DNA of 64,000 bases from Nitrospira sp. (GTDB lineage: Bacteria > Nitrospirota > Nitrospiria > Nitrospirales > Nitrospiraceae), in NCBI GenBank assembly GCA_029194535.1, contig JARFXR010000001.1:310001-374000 (forward strand). The letters run 5' to 3'. Within the stretch, counting starts at the first letter, position 1. Every line of letters begins with the position of its first letter. Below the pieces are notes generated by a model. It did no database searches, was not told the origin of the DNA, and saw nothing but the letters and a program-made list of their open reading frames with translations. Positions 1-8,900 of this stretch are shown here, one piece after another. The translations under genes were made by a program, and so were the position numbers.

Positions 1-614
1 AGTACGCGGAGCGGGTTGCTGTCCAGCCGCCGGAGGCAGTTGGCACAGAGGCGGTCGGTGCGCCCCTTCAGAAACGCGACAAGGACCGGAAGATACGCAG
101 CTCGGTCGGCCGCGCTGCCGAGACTGTTGACTTCCAGCGTCAAATCCGGAAGGCCAAGGTCCGACAGAAAGCGCCACAGCAGCGAGATGACTTCCACGTC
201 GGCCCTGGCATCCTGCGTGCCGAAATGTTCGACACCGAACTGGTGAAACTGCCGGAGGCGGCCGGCTTGCGGCCGCTCGTGACGGAACATCGGCCCGAGA
301 TAGTAGTATTTCTGCGGGACAGGATCGGCTGCTCGATTGTGTTCGACGAACGACCGGACCGTGCCCGCCGTGCCCTCAGGCCGCAAGGTCAGCAGGGTGC
401 CGTCGCGATCGGGAAAGGTGTACATCTCCTTCTCCACGATGTCGGTGGTGGCTCCGATGCTGCGGGCGAAGAGCGCCGTCACCTCGAAAATGGGCAGACG
501 GATTTCCTGAAATCCGCACCGTTCCGCCCACCGGCGGGCGGCCTCCTCGATGACGCGCCACCGCGGAGTTTCCTCGGGCAAAATGTCCTTGACGCCTTTA
601 ATTCCCTTGATCAT
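1..614 (-). CDS. hisS: Histidyl-tRNA synthetase, 5' part (C-terminus beyond window)
   Basis: Reading the minus strand from an ATG at 614 gives an open frame that leaves the window at base 1. It opens MIKGIKGVKDILPEE, typical of HisRS, which charges tRNA-His in the cytoplasm. Class II motif 2 is clear in the stretch YLGPMFRHERPQAGRLRQFH, followed by QFGVEHFG, and the glycine/threonine-rich TLRPEGTAG block precedes it. About 204 residues of a family that usually has roughly 420 are visible. It is transcribed away from the thyX-like gene, with 158 bp between the two starts. No damage is visible. Confidence 0.96.
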   Translation of the reverse strand, partial: MIKGIKGVKDILPEETPRWRVIEEAARRWAERCGFQEIRLPIFEVTALFARSIGATTDIVEKEMYTFPDRDGTLLTLRPEGTAGTVRSFVEHNRAADPVPQKYYYLGPMFRHERPQAGRLRQFHQFGVEHFGTQDARADVEVISLLWRFLSDLGLPDLTLEVNSLGSAADRAAYLPVLVAFLKGRTDRLCANCLRRLDSNPLRV

Positions 615-772
615 GAGCAATCTCGCACGTCTCGCCGATGCGAGCGGACTATAGCGACGGCTTCGCGGCCAAGTCAACGAGCAGGCGGACATCGCTGCGC
701 TTGCACGCGGCGGACGCGGAGCGCTATAGTGGCCTCCTTCCACCCTTGTCTCTCCCTGAACCGGAGCGTTGC

Positions 773-2260
773 ATGAGCGCAGACCGTCCAAGTCGTCGCG
801 TGATCGCCGTGGCCCCGATGCCGCCTGAAAAATCCGCCTATGCCTTGGCCCGGTACAGCCGGTCTCCCGACTCGATCGAGAACAGCATCCAATGGGTCCA
901 CGGCCATTCCTCGGAAAAGTTCTGGGAACAGTTCTACTTCGATTACGGTCACGCCTCCATCGCCGACCTCGGTCACGTCATCGTCTGCTTCGAGGAGATC
1001 ACCGAATTGGCGGCGATCCGCCTGGAGGACGAACCGCTGTGGGACGGGCAGGCGAAATCGAGCCGGTATCAAAACTTTGCCTCGAGCGGGTGGTATGTAC
1101 CGGACGCGATTCACGGCAGTGAAACGGAGGGAGCCTACCAGGGCATTCTTCGGAGCCTGGGGGAAATCTACCGCCTTCTGCACGGACCGCTGGTGGAATT
1201 TTTGTCGGAGGGCGATCCGCGACCGGAATCCATGAAGCCCGGCGATTATCAACGCACGATCGCCGCCAGGGCCTTCGATGTCACGCGCTATCTGTTGCCG
1301 CTCGCGTCCCGCACCAACGTCGGCCAGGTGGTCAGCATCAGAACGCTGGAGAAACAGATCACCCGGCTGTTGTCGTCGCAGCTGCCGGAGCTCCGCATGA
1401 TCGGCGAAGATTTGAAGGACGCCTGCCAGAGGTCTCCGATGAACGTCTGGGGCGAGCTGAACGGGCAATCGACCGGCGCCCACGAACCGCTGGCCCCCAC
1501 GCTGGCGCGCCACGCCAAGGCCAACGAGTATCAAGGGACCGTCTACACGGACCTGGCCCGGTATGCGAAAGAGGCGCTCCGCGGAACAGGACTCGACGAG
1601 ACCGCCACGTGGGGCAGCCAACAGGCGGTCGAGCTGATCGACCCGCACGACCCCTGCGACGAAGTGGTGGCGACGCTTCTCTACCGCGTGTCCCAAGCAC
1701 CCTACCGACACATCCTGGCCGTGGTCCGCGACTGGACCGAGAAGCAGAAGCAAGAAACGATCGAGGTCGCGCTGAACAGACGGGGTCCGTATGACGAACT
1801 CATCAGGGAATTCCGCAGCGGCTATCCGTTCACGTTCGATATTCTCATGGACATCGGCGGGTGGCGCGACCTTCACCGGCATCGGCGATGCCAGCAGATC
1901 CAGCAGAACTTCACGACCCGGCATGGGTACGATACGCCCAAGCCGCTCATGCAGGCCGGTCTCGACGGGGAGTATCGGCAAGCGATGGACGCCGTGCAGG
2001 CCGACATCGAGCAGCTCAAGAAAGTCAACGGGGAAGCCGCCCTCTACGCCATTCCGTTCGGATTCAAGGTCCGCTGCCTGTTCAAGATGGATTTTGCCGA
2101 GGCCGAGTACATCGCCAAGCTCCGCTCCGGCGTGAAGGGACACTGGTCCTACCGGTCCATCGCCTGGCAGATCAAGGAGAAGGTGACGGAGCGCTACCCA
2201 TCCCTCGGCCGGCACATGCAGGCGACCTCACCGGATATCGAAGACACCTTGACCAGATAG
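773..2260 (+). CDS. Two-domain ThyX-like flavin-dependent thymidylate synthase homologue
   Basis: A 495-residue protein related to ThyX, which methylates dUMP using FAD and methylene-tetrahydrofolate. Standard ThyX is about 220-250 residues, so this is a double-length form with two ThyX-like halves. The first half has HASIADLGHVIVCFEEI and then SSRYQ near residues 96-100, but the usual RHR just before is replaced by EPLWDGQ. The second half has LHRHRRCQQ near residue 367, with the RHR but without the usual serine spacing. The start at 773 is chosen for GGAG at 763-766; the open frame extends upstream without support. Family membership is clear. Whether it makes dTMP is uncertain, because each half lacks part of the signature. 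Confidence 0.8.
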   Translation: MSADRPSRRVIAVAPMPPEKSAYALARYSRSPDSIENSIQWVHGHSSEKFWEQFYFDYGHASIADLGHVIVCFEEITELAAIRLEDEPLWDGQAKSSRYQNFASSGWYVPDAIHGSETEGAYQGILRSLGEIYRLLHGPLVEFLSEGDPRPESMKPGDYQRTIAARAFDVTRYLLPLASRTNVGQVVSIRTLEKQITRLLSSQLPELRMIGEDLKDACQRSPMNVWGELNGQSTGAHEPLAPTLARHAKANEYQGTVYTDLARYAKEALRGTGLDETATWGSQQAVELIDPHDPCDEVVATLLYRVSQAPYRHILAVVRDWTEKQKQETIEVALNRRGPYDELIREFRSGYPFTFDILMDIGGWRDLHRHRRCQQIQQNFTTRHGYDTPKPLMQAGLDGEYRQAMDAVQADIEQLKKVNGEAALYAIPFGFKVRCLFKMDFAEAEYIAKLRSGVKGHWSYRSIAWQIKEKVTERYPSLGRHMQATSPDIEDTLTR

Positions 2261-2279
2261 CCGGCCGGTTCTTCTCGTC

Positions 2280-3317
2280 ATGAACGACCATCGAACAGTA
2301 TGCGAAACCGCTCTCCTGGAGGGAGACTGGGAGCGCGCGGCTCAGGCGGCGCTGGCCTGGGCACGCCATCCCCAGACCGTCAAGGCGCGTGACCCCCGCC
2401 CGCATTTCGTGCTCAACGTCACCCATCTCCTCAAGGGGCGATTCGCCGAAGCCTGGGCAAGCCACGCGCACAGTCTTCAAGAGGAGGAGGACATCACGCA
2501 GATCAAACAGTGGACGGAGGACCTCGTCGCGATGCACGGCGATCAGGCCTTCGCCCACCTCATCATGGGTCTGTTCCTGGCGCAATCGGGCCAATCGGAG
2601 CAATCACAGCAGAGTTACAAGGAGGCCGCGAAGCTGGCGCCGGCGTCCGCCTATCCGCACTATTTTCTGGCGCAGATCCACGAACGGGCCGACCGTCCGG
2701 ATATGGCGATCAAAGAATATCGAGAAGCCGTCCGGCTCGATCCCGGCTTTGCGCCGGCCCGAACCAACCTGGGCGTGGCCTATCAGGAGCAAGGGCGGTT
2801 GGAAATGGCGATTCCCCAATATCGCGAAGTGATCAAGCTGGACCCGAGCGACAGCGTGGCCCATGCGAATCTGGCCTGTGCCTTGGCGGAACAGGGTAAG
2901 CAGGAAGCGGCCGTGCAGGCCTACAAGGAAGCGCTCCGGCTGAATCCCCACGACGCCGAAGTGCGGTTTGCGCTGGGCGGCTTGTACGAAACGCGCAACC
3001 GGATGGACCTGGCGCAGAAGGAGTATGCCGAAGCGCTCCGGTCGAATCCCGATTTCGGGCCGGCGCATACGGCGCTCGGATGGATCTCGCTGCGGAAGGG
3101 GCACTTGCAGGACGCGTATGAGGCCTTCAACCGCGGCCTCAAAGTCAACGAGCAGGACGCCCGCGCCTATCACGGCATCGCCGAATATTATGCGCAACGG
3201 CGCAAACCGGAAAGCGCGATGGACAATTACACCAAGGCGCTCAAGTACTACAAAGACCCCGACATGAAGAACGCCATCATGAATCAGCTCTTCCAGGAAG
3301 GGCGAGTCGGGGATTAG
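2280..3317 (+). CDS. TPR-repeat protein
   Basis: A 345-residue soluble protein with no signal peptide. From about residue 75 to 330 it is built from seven or so tetratricopeptide repeats, for example the units beginning AYPHYFLAQIHERADRPDMA, APARTNLGVAYQEQGRLEMA and SVAHANLACALAEQGKQEAA. TPR arrays are protein-binding scaffolds, so no enzymatic role is implied. It starts 19 bp after the ThyX-like stop and is probably co-transcribed with it. No strong Shine-Dalgarno is visible before the ATG. The partner is unknown. Confidence 0.85.
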   Translation: MNDHRTVCETALLEGDWERAAQAALAWARHPQTVKARDPRPHFVLNVTHLLKGRFAEAWASHAHSLQEEEDITQIKQWTEDLVAMHGDQAFAHLIMGLFLAQSGQSEQSQQSYKEAAKLAPASAYPHYFLAQIHERADRPDMAIKEYREAVRLDPGFAPARTNLGVAYQEQGRLEMAIPQYREVIKLDPSDSVAHANLACALAEQGKQEAAVQAYKEALRLNPHDAEVRFALGGLYETRNRMDLAQKEYAEALRSNPDFGPAHTALGWISLRKGHLQDAYEAFNRGLKVNEQDARAYHGIAEYYAQRRKPESAMDNYTKALKYYKDPDMKNAIMNQLFQEGRVGD

Positions 3318-3440
3318 CGCGCTGCTCAACAGACCGCCAGCGTCGTTCTCGCGTCGCGCAAGAACGATCCGCCGCTCGCTCGTCATCACCTGCCCGCACA
3401 TCTTCACGCTTGACGAGGTCATCGAGCCCAAGATAGCATC

Positions 3441-3458
3441 CATAACGGATTCGTTATG
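3441..3458. promoter_or_regulatory. Perfect inverted repeat, candidate toxin-antitoxin operator
   Basis: The half-site CATAACG at 3441-3447 is repeated as CGTTATG at 3452-3458 around a 4-bp spacer, 21 bp before the antitoxin start. Ribbon-helix-helix antitoxins of the FitA/VapB type usually bind such palindromes to repress their own operon. The position and symmetry are seen directly; the operator role is inferred. Confidence 0.55.
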
Positions 3459-3479
3459 GAACCATCCAGGAGGAATCTC

Positions 3480-3722
3480 ATGGCGACCTTAACCATAAAG
3501 AATATCCCGGAGCCGTTGGTGAAGCGCCTCAAGCAACAGGCTGCTGCTCATCGCCGGAGCCTGAATTTTCAAGTTATCTCTTATTTGGAGCAAATGACCC
3601 ACAGCGTCCCAGTCGATGCCGATGCGCTGCTGGCCAGAGCGCGGGCCCTTCGACGGATGCCCAAAGGTATGAAACTAACCGATCGGGTGCTCGACGAACT
3701 CAAGGAGGCCGGGCGGCCATGA
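3480..3722 (+). CDS. FitA/VapB-like ribbon-helix-helix antitoxin
   Basis: An 80-residue protein opening MATLTIKNIPEPLVKRLKQQ, the beta strand plus first helix of the FitA-type RHH fold, followed by AAAHRRSLNFQVISYLEQM. The C-terminal part (about residues 45-80) would wrap the toxin. The ATG at 3480 has a perfect AGGAGG at 3468-3473; an in-frame ATG at 3456 lies inside the palindrome and lacks a ribosome site. It overlaps the PIN toxin gene by four bases (ATGA at 3719-3722), the usual translational coupling of such pairs. Confidence 0.88.
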   Translation: MATLTIKNIPEPLVKRLKQQAAAHRRSLNFQVISYLEQMTHSVPVDADALLARARALRRMPKGMKLTDRVLDELKEAGRP

Positions 3723-4120
3723 TCGTGGCCGATACCAATCTGCTGATCTATCTCTATGTGCAAGGCCAACGAACGCAGGACAGCGAAGCTGTGCTGCGTC
3801 GGGATGCCGTATGGGCGGCCCCGTTGCTGTGGCGGTCCGAGTTTCGGAATGCGCTGATCGGACTGGTGAGAAAAGCTGTGCTCCAACTGGATGAGGCCCT
3901 TTCCATCCTCGACGAAGCCGAACGATGGGTGGCCGGACACGAGTACAGCGTGATCTCTCGCCATGTGTTGACGCTCGCCGATCAGTCCGGATGCTCCGCA
4001 TATGACTGTGAGTTTGTCGCCCTTGCACAGGACCTAGGGGCGCCCTTGGTCACAAGCGACCGCCAGTTGTTGAAAGCCTTCCCCGTCGTTGCCGTTTCAC
4101 CCTCGGCCTTTGTGGCTTAA
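3719..4120 (+). CDS. vapC: PIN-domain ribonuclease toxin (VapC/FitB type)
   Basis: A 133-residue PIN protein. The four acidic positions expected for metal-dependent RNA cleavage are visible: the aspartate in MIVADTNLLIY, the glutamate in LLWRSEFRNAL, the aspartate in SAYDCEFVALA and the one in LVTSDRQLL. PIN toxins cleave RNA and are held inactive by the antitoxin encoded immediately upstream with a 4-bp overlap. Length and motifs are intact, so the toxin is likely functional. The RNA target cannot be read from the sequence. Confidence 0.9.
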   Translation: MIVADTNLLIYLYVQGQRTQDSEAVLRRDAVWAAPLLWRSEFRNALIGLVRKAVLQLDEALSILDEAERWVAGHEYSVISRHVLTLADQSGCSAYDCEFVALAQDLGAPLVTSDRQLLKAFPVVAVSPSAFVA

Positions 4121-4427
4121 AACAGGCCCTCGCTCGAGGCGCGCAGTGGAAGGACCAAAACCTGACTCGCTAGATCCGAAGAGAGGGGATGGGCAAGTTG
4201 CATCATATGTATGAACACCTTTGAGCAGTTGCAAACCCTCCTACGGACGGCCCGCACCATCTTCATCGAAATTCCGGCAACACGTTTCATTTCGGGCTAT
4301 CAAAGAGACCGGGAGAAGCCATAAAAGCGAGAGAACTATACTCGATACTCCTTTGTGGTCACGGACTGGCAAGTCGTTGGGCGACGAGCGGAAGCTTATT
4401 GGAACCCTGTCGCCTGCCTCAACAATT

Positions 4428-4526
4428 ATGGGATTTCTTGCCTTCGGAACAATCTTGGCCTGGATTCTAGCGATTATTGCCGCAGTGGTTTGGGTAGGAA
4501 TAGTGTTGTGGCACGCAATAGCGTGA
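4428..4526 (+). CDS. Possible 32-residue single-span membrane peptide
   Basis: An ATG at 4428 opens a 32-residue frame that is almost entirely one hydrophobic helix (GFLAFGTILAWILAIIAAVV followed by WVGIVLWHAIA). No good ribosome-binding site is visible and the surrounding 4121-4630 stretch holds no other gene. It could be a real small membrane peptide like those beside stress loci, or chance. Confidence is low. Confidence 0.3.
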   Translation: MGFLAFGTILAWILAIIAAVVWVGIVLWHAIA

Positions 4527-4633
4527 ACAATATCCTGATGATAGTATCACCCGTACTTCCTCGGAGATGCATTTCACAAGATTTGCGGTGACTCGGGCAT
4601 TTAGAGACCGGAGGAATGAATTTCCAGGATTTC

Positions 4634-4759
4634 GCAGGTATTCAAAGGCGACGCTGGCAAGGCCGCAGCGAACGAGAAGGCGAGGCGTATGGTTGCTGAT
4701 ACGTTGAGCCTTTGAGTAATGCGAGAACGTAGCCGGTGGCGTTTTTCAACGCCTGATTA
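4634..4759. repeat. Miniature inverted repeat, same family as 56928-57135
   Basis: About 126 bp whose ends are imperfect inverted copies: GCAGGTATTCAAAGGC on the left and GCGTTTTTCAACGCC near the right end. The interior (CAAGGCCGCAGCGAACGAGAAGGCGAGGCG, then TACGTTGAGCC, then GCGAGAACGTAGCCGGTGGC, each block read separately) matches the element at 56928-57135. The right end carries the stop codon of the minus-strand gene at 4757-5026. It is non-coding and looks like a short mobile or REP-type repeat. Confidence 0.6.
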
Positions 4760-5026
4760 CAGTTCGCGGATGGCGCCCTGAAGAACCGTAATCTGCGTCA
4801 CCGGATCGCCGGAACTCCGCAGTTCGGCTCGGATCTGATCTTTCAGGTAGGAGGAATAGCCGACGCGATCCAGCAGCAAGTCGAGAAACCGCTCGGCGGG
4901 AAGCAGACTCTGGGCTTTGAGCTCGTCGATGGTCTCGTCGCTCACCGGGACGTACGTACTGCCCAGGTGGAACACCACGTTGTAATAACGGCCTTGCCCG
5001 ATTCGTTCGAACCGCAATCCTTTCAC
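4757..5026 (-). CDS. Hypothetical protein, 89 residues
   Basis: I do not recognise this family. The GTG at 5026 is preferred as start because AGGAG lies six bases upstream (5037-5033); an earlier in-frame GTG at 5074 lacks a site. The product opens VKGLRFERIGQGRYYNVVF and has alternating polar/hydrophobic stretches, no signal peptide and no membrane span. It lies downstream of the PII-like gene on the same strand but separated by about 235 bp that contains a REP-like pair, so membership in the DAB-like operon is uncertain. Its stop codon lies at the end of the neighbouring repeat. Confidence 0.65.
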   Translation of the reverse strand: MKGLRFERIGQGRYYNVVFHLGSTYVPVSDETIDELKAQSLLPAERFLDLLLDRVGYSSYLKDQIRAELRSSGDPVTQITVLQGAIREL

Positions 5027-5123
5027 GATAGACTCCTGACCGTGGACGGACCGCCATTCTAGACAATCCGTCACGGGAAAGACAAGGCCGGAAACCAGTC
5101 GGTAGTGGGTCGGTTCCCTCTTG

Positions 5124-5217
5124 CGTCATGCCCGCGACGGCGGGCATCCACTCCTCGATCAAGACTCGATGCTGACCAGAAGGCCTTGACTGGATTCCCG
5201 CTTCCGCGGGAATGACA
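5124..5217. repeat. REP-like pair of hairpins
   Basis: Two 8-bp hairpins face each other: ATGCCCGC/GCGGGCAT at 5128-5147 and ATTCCCGC/GCGGGAAT at 5194-5213, each with a 4-base loop and flanked by GTCAT/ATGAC. The same pair occurs at 27884-27946. This GTCATTCCCGC type is a widespread bacterial extragenic repeat. It fills the gap between the PII-like gene and the small gene downstream. Confidence 0.7.
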
Positions 5218-5260
5218 CACGTCAGTGCTGCTGATGGCCCACTGACTCGCTACCAGCCGG

Positions 5261-5602
5261 TCAGGAATTTTTGTTCTTCTTGCCGAAATACTCCTGACGG
5301 CTGACCGCCACGTCGGCCACGAACATGACGCCGGAGTGCCGCTCGAACAGCGGCCTCAGGCCGGCCAGAATGGGTTCGACTTTGTCTTCGGGCACGACCG
5401 TCATGATCATCTCCAGGCTTTCCTGCTCGCTGAACATGAAATGCGCTTCACGCACCCCATGATGCCCCTTCCCCGACACGTTGCCGATGATGGTATAGCC
5501 GGTCGCATTGACGCGGTCGAGCAACTCCGTCACGAACGCCCGATGCTCCCCGGCGACGATCACACGAATTTCCTTCATCGGATGCAGGACTAGCCCGCCC
5601 AT
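5261..5602 (-). CDS. PII-like signalling protein of the DAB-like operon
   Basis: A 113-residue protein with a PII-superfamily pattern: MKEIRVIVAGEHRAFVTELL as the first strand-helix, a loop GNVSGKGHHGVREAH, then LEMIMTVVPEDKVEPILAGL and a C-terminal HSGVMFVADVAVSR. PII-like proteins form trimers that bind nucleotides or bicarbonate-related effectors and gate transporters; small PII-like proteins are known beside bicarbonate transporters and in some DAB operons. The ATG at 5602 is chosen because AAGGAG lies just upstream; the ATG at 5578 has none. It follows dabA on the same strand, after a 310-bp gap holding a miniature element. The regulatory role is inferred from context. Confidence 0.75.
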   Translation of the reverse strand: MGGLVLHPMKEIRVIVAGEHRAFVTELLDRVNATGYTIIGNVSGKGHHGVREAHFMFSEQESLEMIMTVVPEDKVEPILAGLRPLFERHSGVMFVADVAVSRQEYFGKKNKNS

Positions 5603-5712
5603 CTCACGTCTCCTTCTCCCGGCTAGACATACTCGACGCTCGGTGGTCCTCGCGTCTGGGACGTTGCTGCCGGTGCCGGACGTTCCTCGGACAGCTTCGT
5701 CTGCTCGAATTC

Positions 5713-5901
5713 CTAAGCGTCTGTCCGAGTCATCCTTCGTAGCGAGGCGAAGGAGGTGCGGGCAGATGAGCGGCGCAAGGCTCGAAAAAACCGGACGCGT
5801 ATTCGCTGGAATACGTTGAGCATTTTTTCGGGCCGAGCACGAGGCAGATACCCGCAGATCGTTTGCCGCAGTAGAATGGCATGACTCGGACAGACTCCTA
5901 G
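5713..5901. mobile_element. MITE-like element with 21-bp terminal inverted repeats
   Basis: A 189-bp non-coding segment bounded by CTAAGCGTCTGTCCGAGTCAT at 5713-5733, whose complement recurs at 5881-5901 with 19 of 21 positions matching. It has no transposase and sits between dabA and the PII-like gene. No clear target duplication is visible. It resembles a miniature element mobilised in trans. Confidence 0.6.
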
Positions 5902-5912
5902 CTCACGATGAG

Positions 5913-8900
5913 CTACGACATCGACTCGATTCGACTCCAGCCCCCCGTGGGGCGATACCGATACCATACCGCATCTTCGGGATCGAGCGCGACGAGATGG
6001 ACCCATTCATTGTGGTAGAAGTGCTGCAGCACCTCGTGCCGTCCGATCAGTTTGTCGATGCGCCCGCGCGGCGCCTCGACGATGGTCAGCAGCCGCATCG
6101 GCTCGTGGTAGGGCAGGTCGCCGTTCATGACGGTCTGCCGCGCGAGCCCCAAACGAAGATCGCTCCAGGGTCCCGACATGATCCCCAGTCGCCCGACGAC
6201 ATTGTGGTAGATCTTACTCGCGCTCCCGTAGACCTCGTTGTCGGTGGTGGAAAAATAATGCTCCATGTTGATCCACTGGGCCACGACCTGCGGCGCGGTC
6301 AGGAGCACCTCCAGCAGGCGATTGGACGGATCTTCCCGATAGTCGTAGGAATGGAGGAACACCCGGCCCTCGAGATCGAGACCCTTGGTCAACTCCCGGC
6401 GACCGAAGATGATCGCCGTGTTACCTGAGAGCCCCCATTCCGGGCGGACCTGACTCCAGTCGGCGCTGCGTCTGCGCACGTGGGCGACCGCCTGCTGTCC
6501 CGTCGGGGGCGGCTCGAGGTCGGGAAGCCGCGCGCAGCGTTCTTGGCTCGTCAGTTCGGCCGCCTCCTGAAGGTCTTCCTGCAGCCGGGCCAGATCGGCA
6601 CGGTGGGTCGGCGGCACGTCTTCCAGGTCGAACAGCGTGACATGGTCGGTCGTGGTATCCATCTGGCCGGCCACGAAATGGGTGTCGGCCGGGATGTCGA
6701 GGCCGTTTTTGGCCAGGCGTTCCCGCACCGTCCGATTGTTCGCCATCATGGCCAAAACCCGCGCGTTGGGGTTGCCTTCATTGCCGCCGCAGGCTCCGCA
6801 ATCGAGCGCGGATTCATAGGGATTGTTGTCGGACGTGCTGCCGTGCGCGCAAAACAGCACCAGCCGAGCGAAGTTCCGAGTCAGGCCCATCATCCGCAAG
6901 GCTGTATCCACCGTCAGGACCTGTTCATCCGTCGTGAACCCGGTGCGCGTGATCCGTTCCCGTTGATGGGAGGCGGAGCGCGCGCTGATGCCGTACTGCC
7001 GCTGCAGAAGCCCGACGAGCCGGTCGAGCGTGTCCGCCGTGAGTCCCGACTGCGTGGCTGCGTCCAGGAGGAGCGGATCGGCTTCTCCCGCGCCGCTCAG
7101 CGCCCGCTGACGAAGGCCCTCGACGAGCCCGGGCGTGATCCGGGATTTGCGCAGACCCGTATGTTCTTCGAGCGCCGCCCTGATCCTGGCTTGCTGCTGC
7201 GCCGCCAGCATCTCGGCGGTTTCGTCTGGGGCCATCTTGCCGACCGTGAGCGTCGTCGCGATGGACGGGACGAACAGCCGCCGTAGCCAGGATGTCCATC
7301 GACGGTAGAGCGACGGCCACAAGGTCTTGCCGAAGATGGGAATCGCATAGACCCATCCCAACGATTCCACCATGACGTAGGGCGTGACCACGTTTTCTTT
7401 GAGATCGTGGAGGAGCGTGTGGCCGGCATGGACCCATTTCGTCCGGGCTTCATGAGTGGAGACCTTGTGATCGAGGTAGCTGCGTGGAATCTCACGCACC
7501 TCGTTCTTGGCGCGCATGATGACGGGAAACTGTTCCGTGTCGTGTTCTTTTCCCCAGGCCCTGAACCGGATGAAGGCGGCGAAGAAGCCGGCGAAGCCAT
7601 AGGTGTCGTGCGCGCCGGTCGATTCCAAGTGCCGGCGGAACGGTTCCGATCGCACGTCGATGCAGTAGACCGACTGTGAGTAGGGTCGACTGATCGTAGG
7701 GGCTCGCGTCGCCCCCTCCGCCGGCTTCACCGGCGGAGCCTCCCCCTCACGCGCGTTGCGCGCGAGTCTTCCGATCAGCGTGTCCTGATAGCCCGCCTCA
7801 AAGGCCTTGAGCCAAACCGGCCCATGAGCGGACTCCGGAAAGGCCTCAATCCATTGCACGAGCTGTTTCAGCGTATCGGGCGGGGCGGCGACGAGCTGCT
7901 CCGGGTCGAGACCGAGCGATTGCGCGAGCGCCAGCAGCGTTCTGGCTGCGCCACGACGAGACGCCGACGCCTGTCGGGGAACCACGTCGATGTGGTAGCG
8001 ATCGAGCACCGCCTTCCATCCGTTGCCTCTCTGGTGAGCCAGACGATCGACCTCCTCCGCATACAGGGCCGGTAATCGCCCCGCGACCCGTTGCTTTCGC
8101 AAATAGTACTCTTCCGGATGGCTGCGCATGTACTCGGTTACGGCCTCGTAGCGACCGTCGATACCGAGTTCGGCGCGGCAGGCTTTCTGGACGAGCTCGC
8201 GCGCGTACCAGAGGCGGATGGCCAGGAACTTCACGAGCCCGGCCGGATACGCCTGTTGCCAAGGATAATCTCGTTCTTCGCCGCGCCACTTGATGAACCC
8301 GGCCCAGCCGGGCAGGGCGGTCAATTGCAATGACAGATAGTCTTGCCGCAGGTTGGCGGGAATGCCGAGCATGTCGAGGCTCTCGATCAGCGCATCTTCC
8401 GGGTACTCGGGCAGTTCCGCGATTTTGCGCGCGCTGTCTTCGATGCCGCAGGGTGACCATTCGTGCGCGGCAATCGTCTTCCAGGCCTGGTACAGACCCT
8501 TGTCGCGTTCCGGCATGGCCCAGGTCGCGTGTCCTTCGTCGAGAAAGGCTTCGCACCATTTGATGAGCTGGTCGTTGATCTGGCGGACGACCTGCGTACC
8601 CAACGTATCGTCGCACCAGTGCGAGAGGGTGAGCCACTGACCCAACGCGGCTTCATCGGCCTCCACGATGGCGCGTATCCGCGTCCGGAGGTCGGGATAG
8701 ATGAGCGCGGACTCAAGGCGGGTCGCGAGCCGTTCGATCGGCACATGGGAGGGATCGGGCAGCTGGCTGTCGAGAGGTTCGATGGCGGGCGATCCCAGTC
8801 CCTCGGTCAGACAGGCGCGCAGCACCTCGCGCTGCGAGACGGTGCGGGCGCCGATCGCGACACCGGTATCCTGCGCCAGCGGGCCCAAGACCTCATCCAG

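Noticed and set aside
674-2215. Long minus-strand open frame (513 codons) opposite the ThyX-like gene
   Set aside because: It mirrors the third-position GC pattern of the real gene on the other strand, has no recognisable domain and no ribosome site.
5000-5026. tRNA T-arm-like GGTTCGAA on the minus strand
   Set aside because: It lies inside the coding start of the small gene ending at 4757 and no acceptor or anticodon stem can be drawn.
5124-5217. Possible CRISPR-like repeat from the paired hairpins here and at 27884-27946
   Set aside because: Only two facing hairpins per locus, no regular spacers and no cas genes; they are REP-type repeats.
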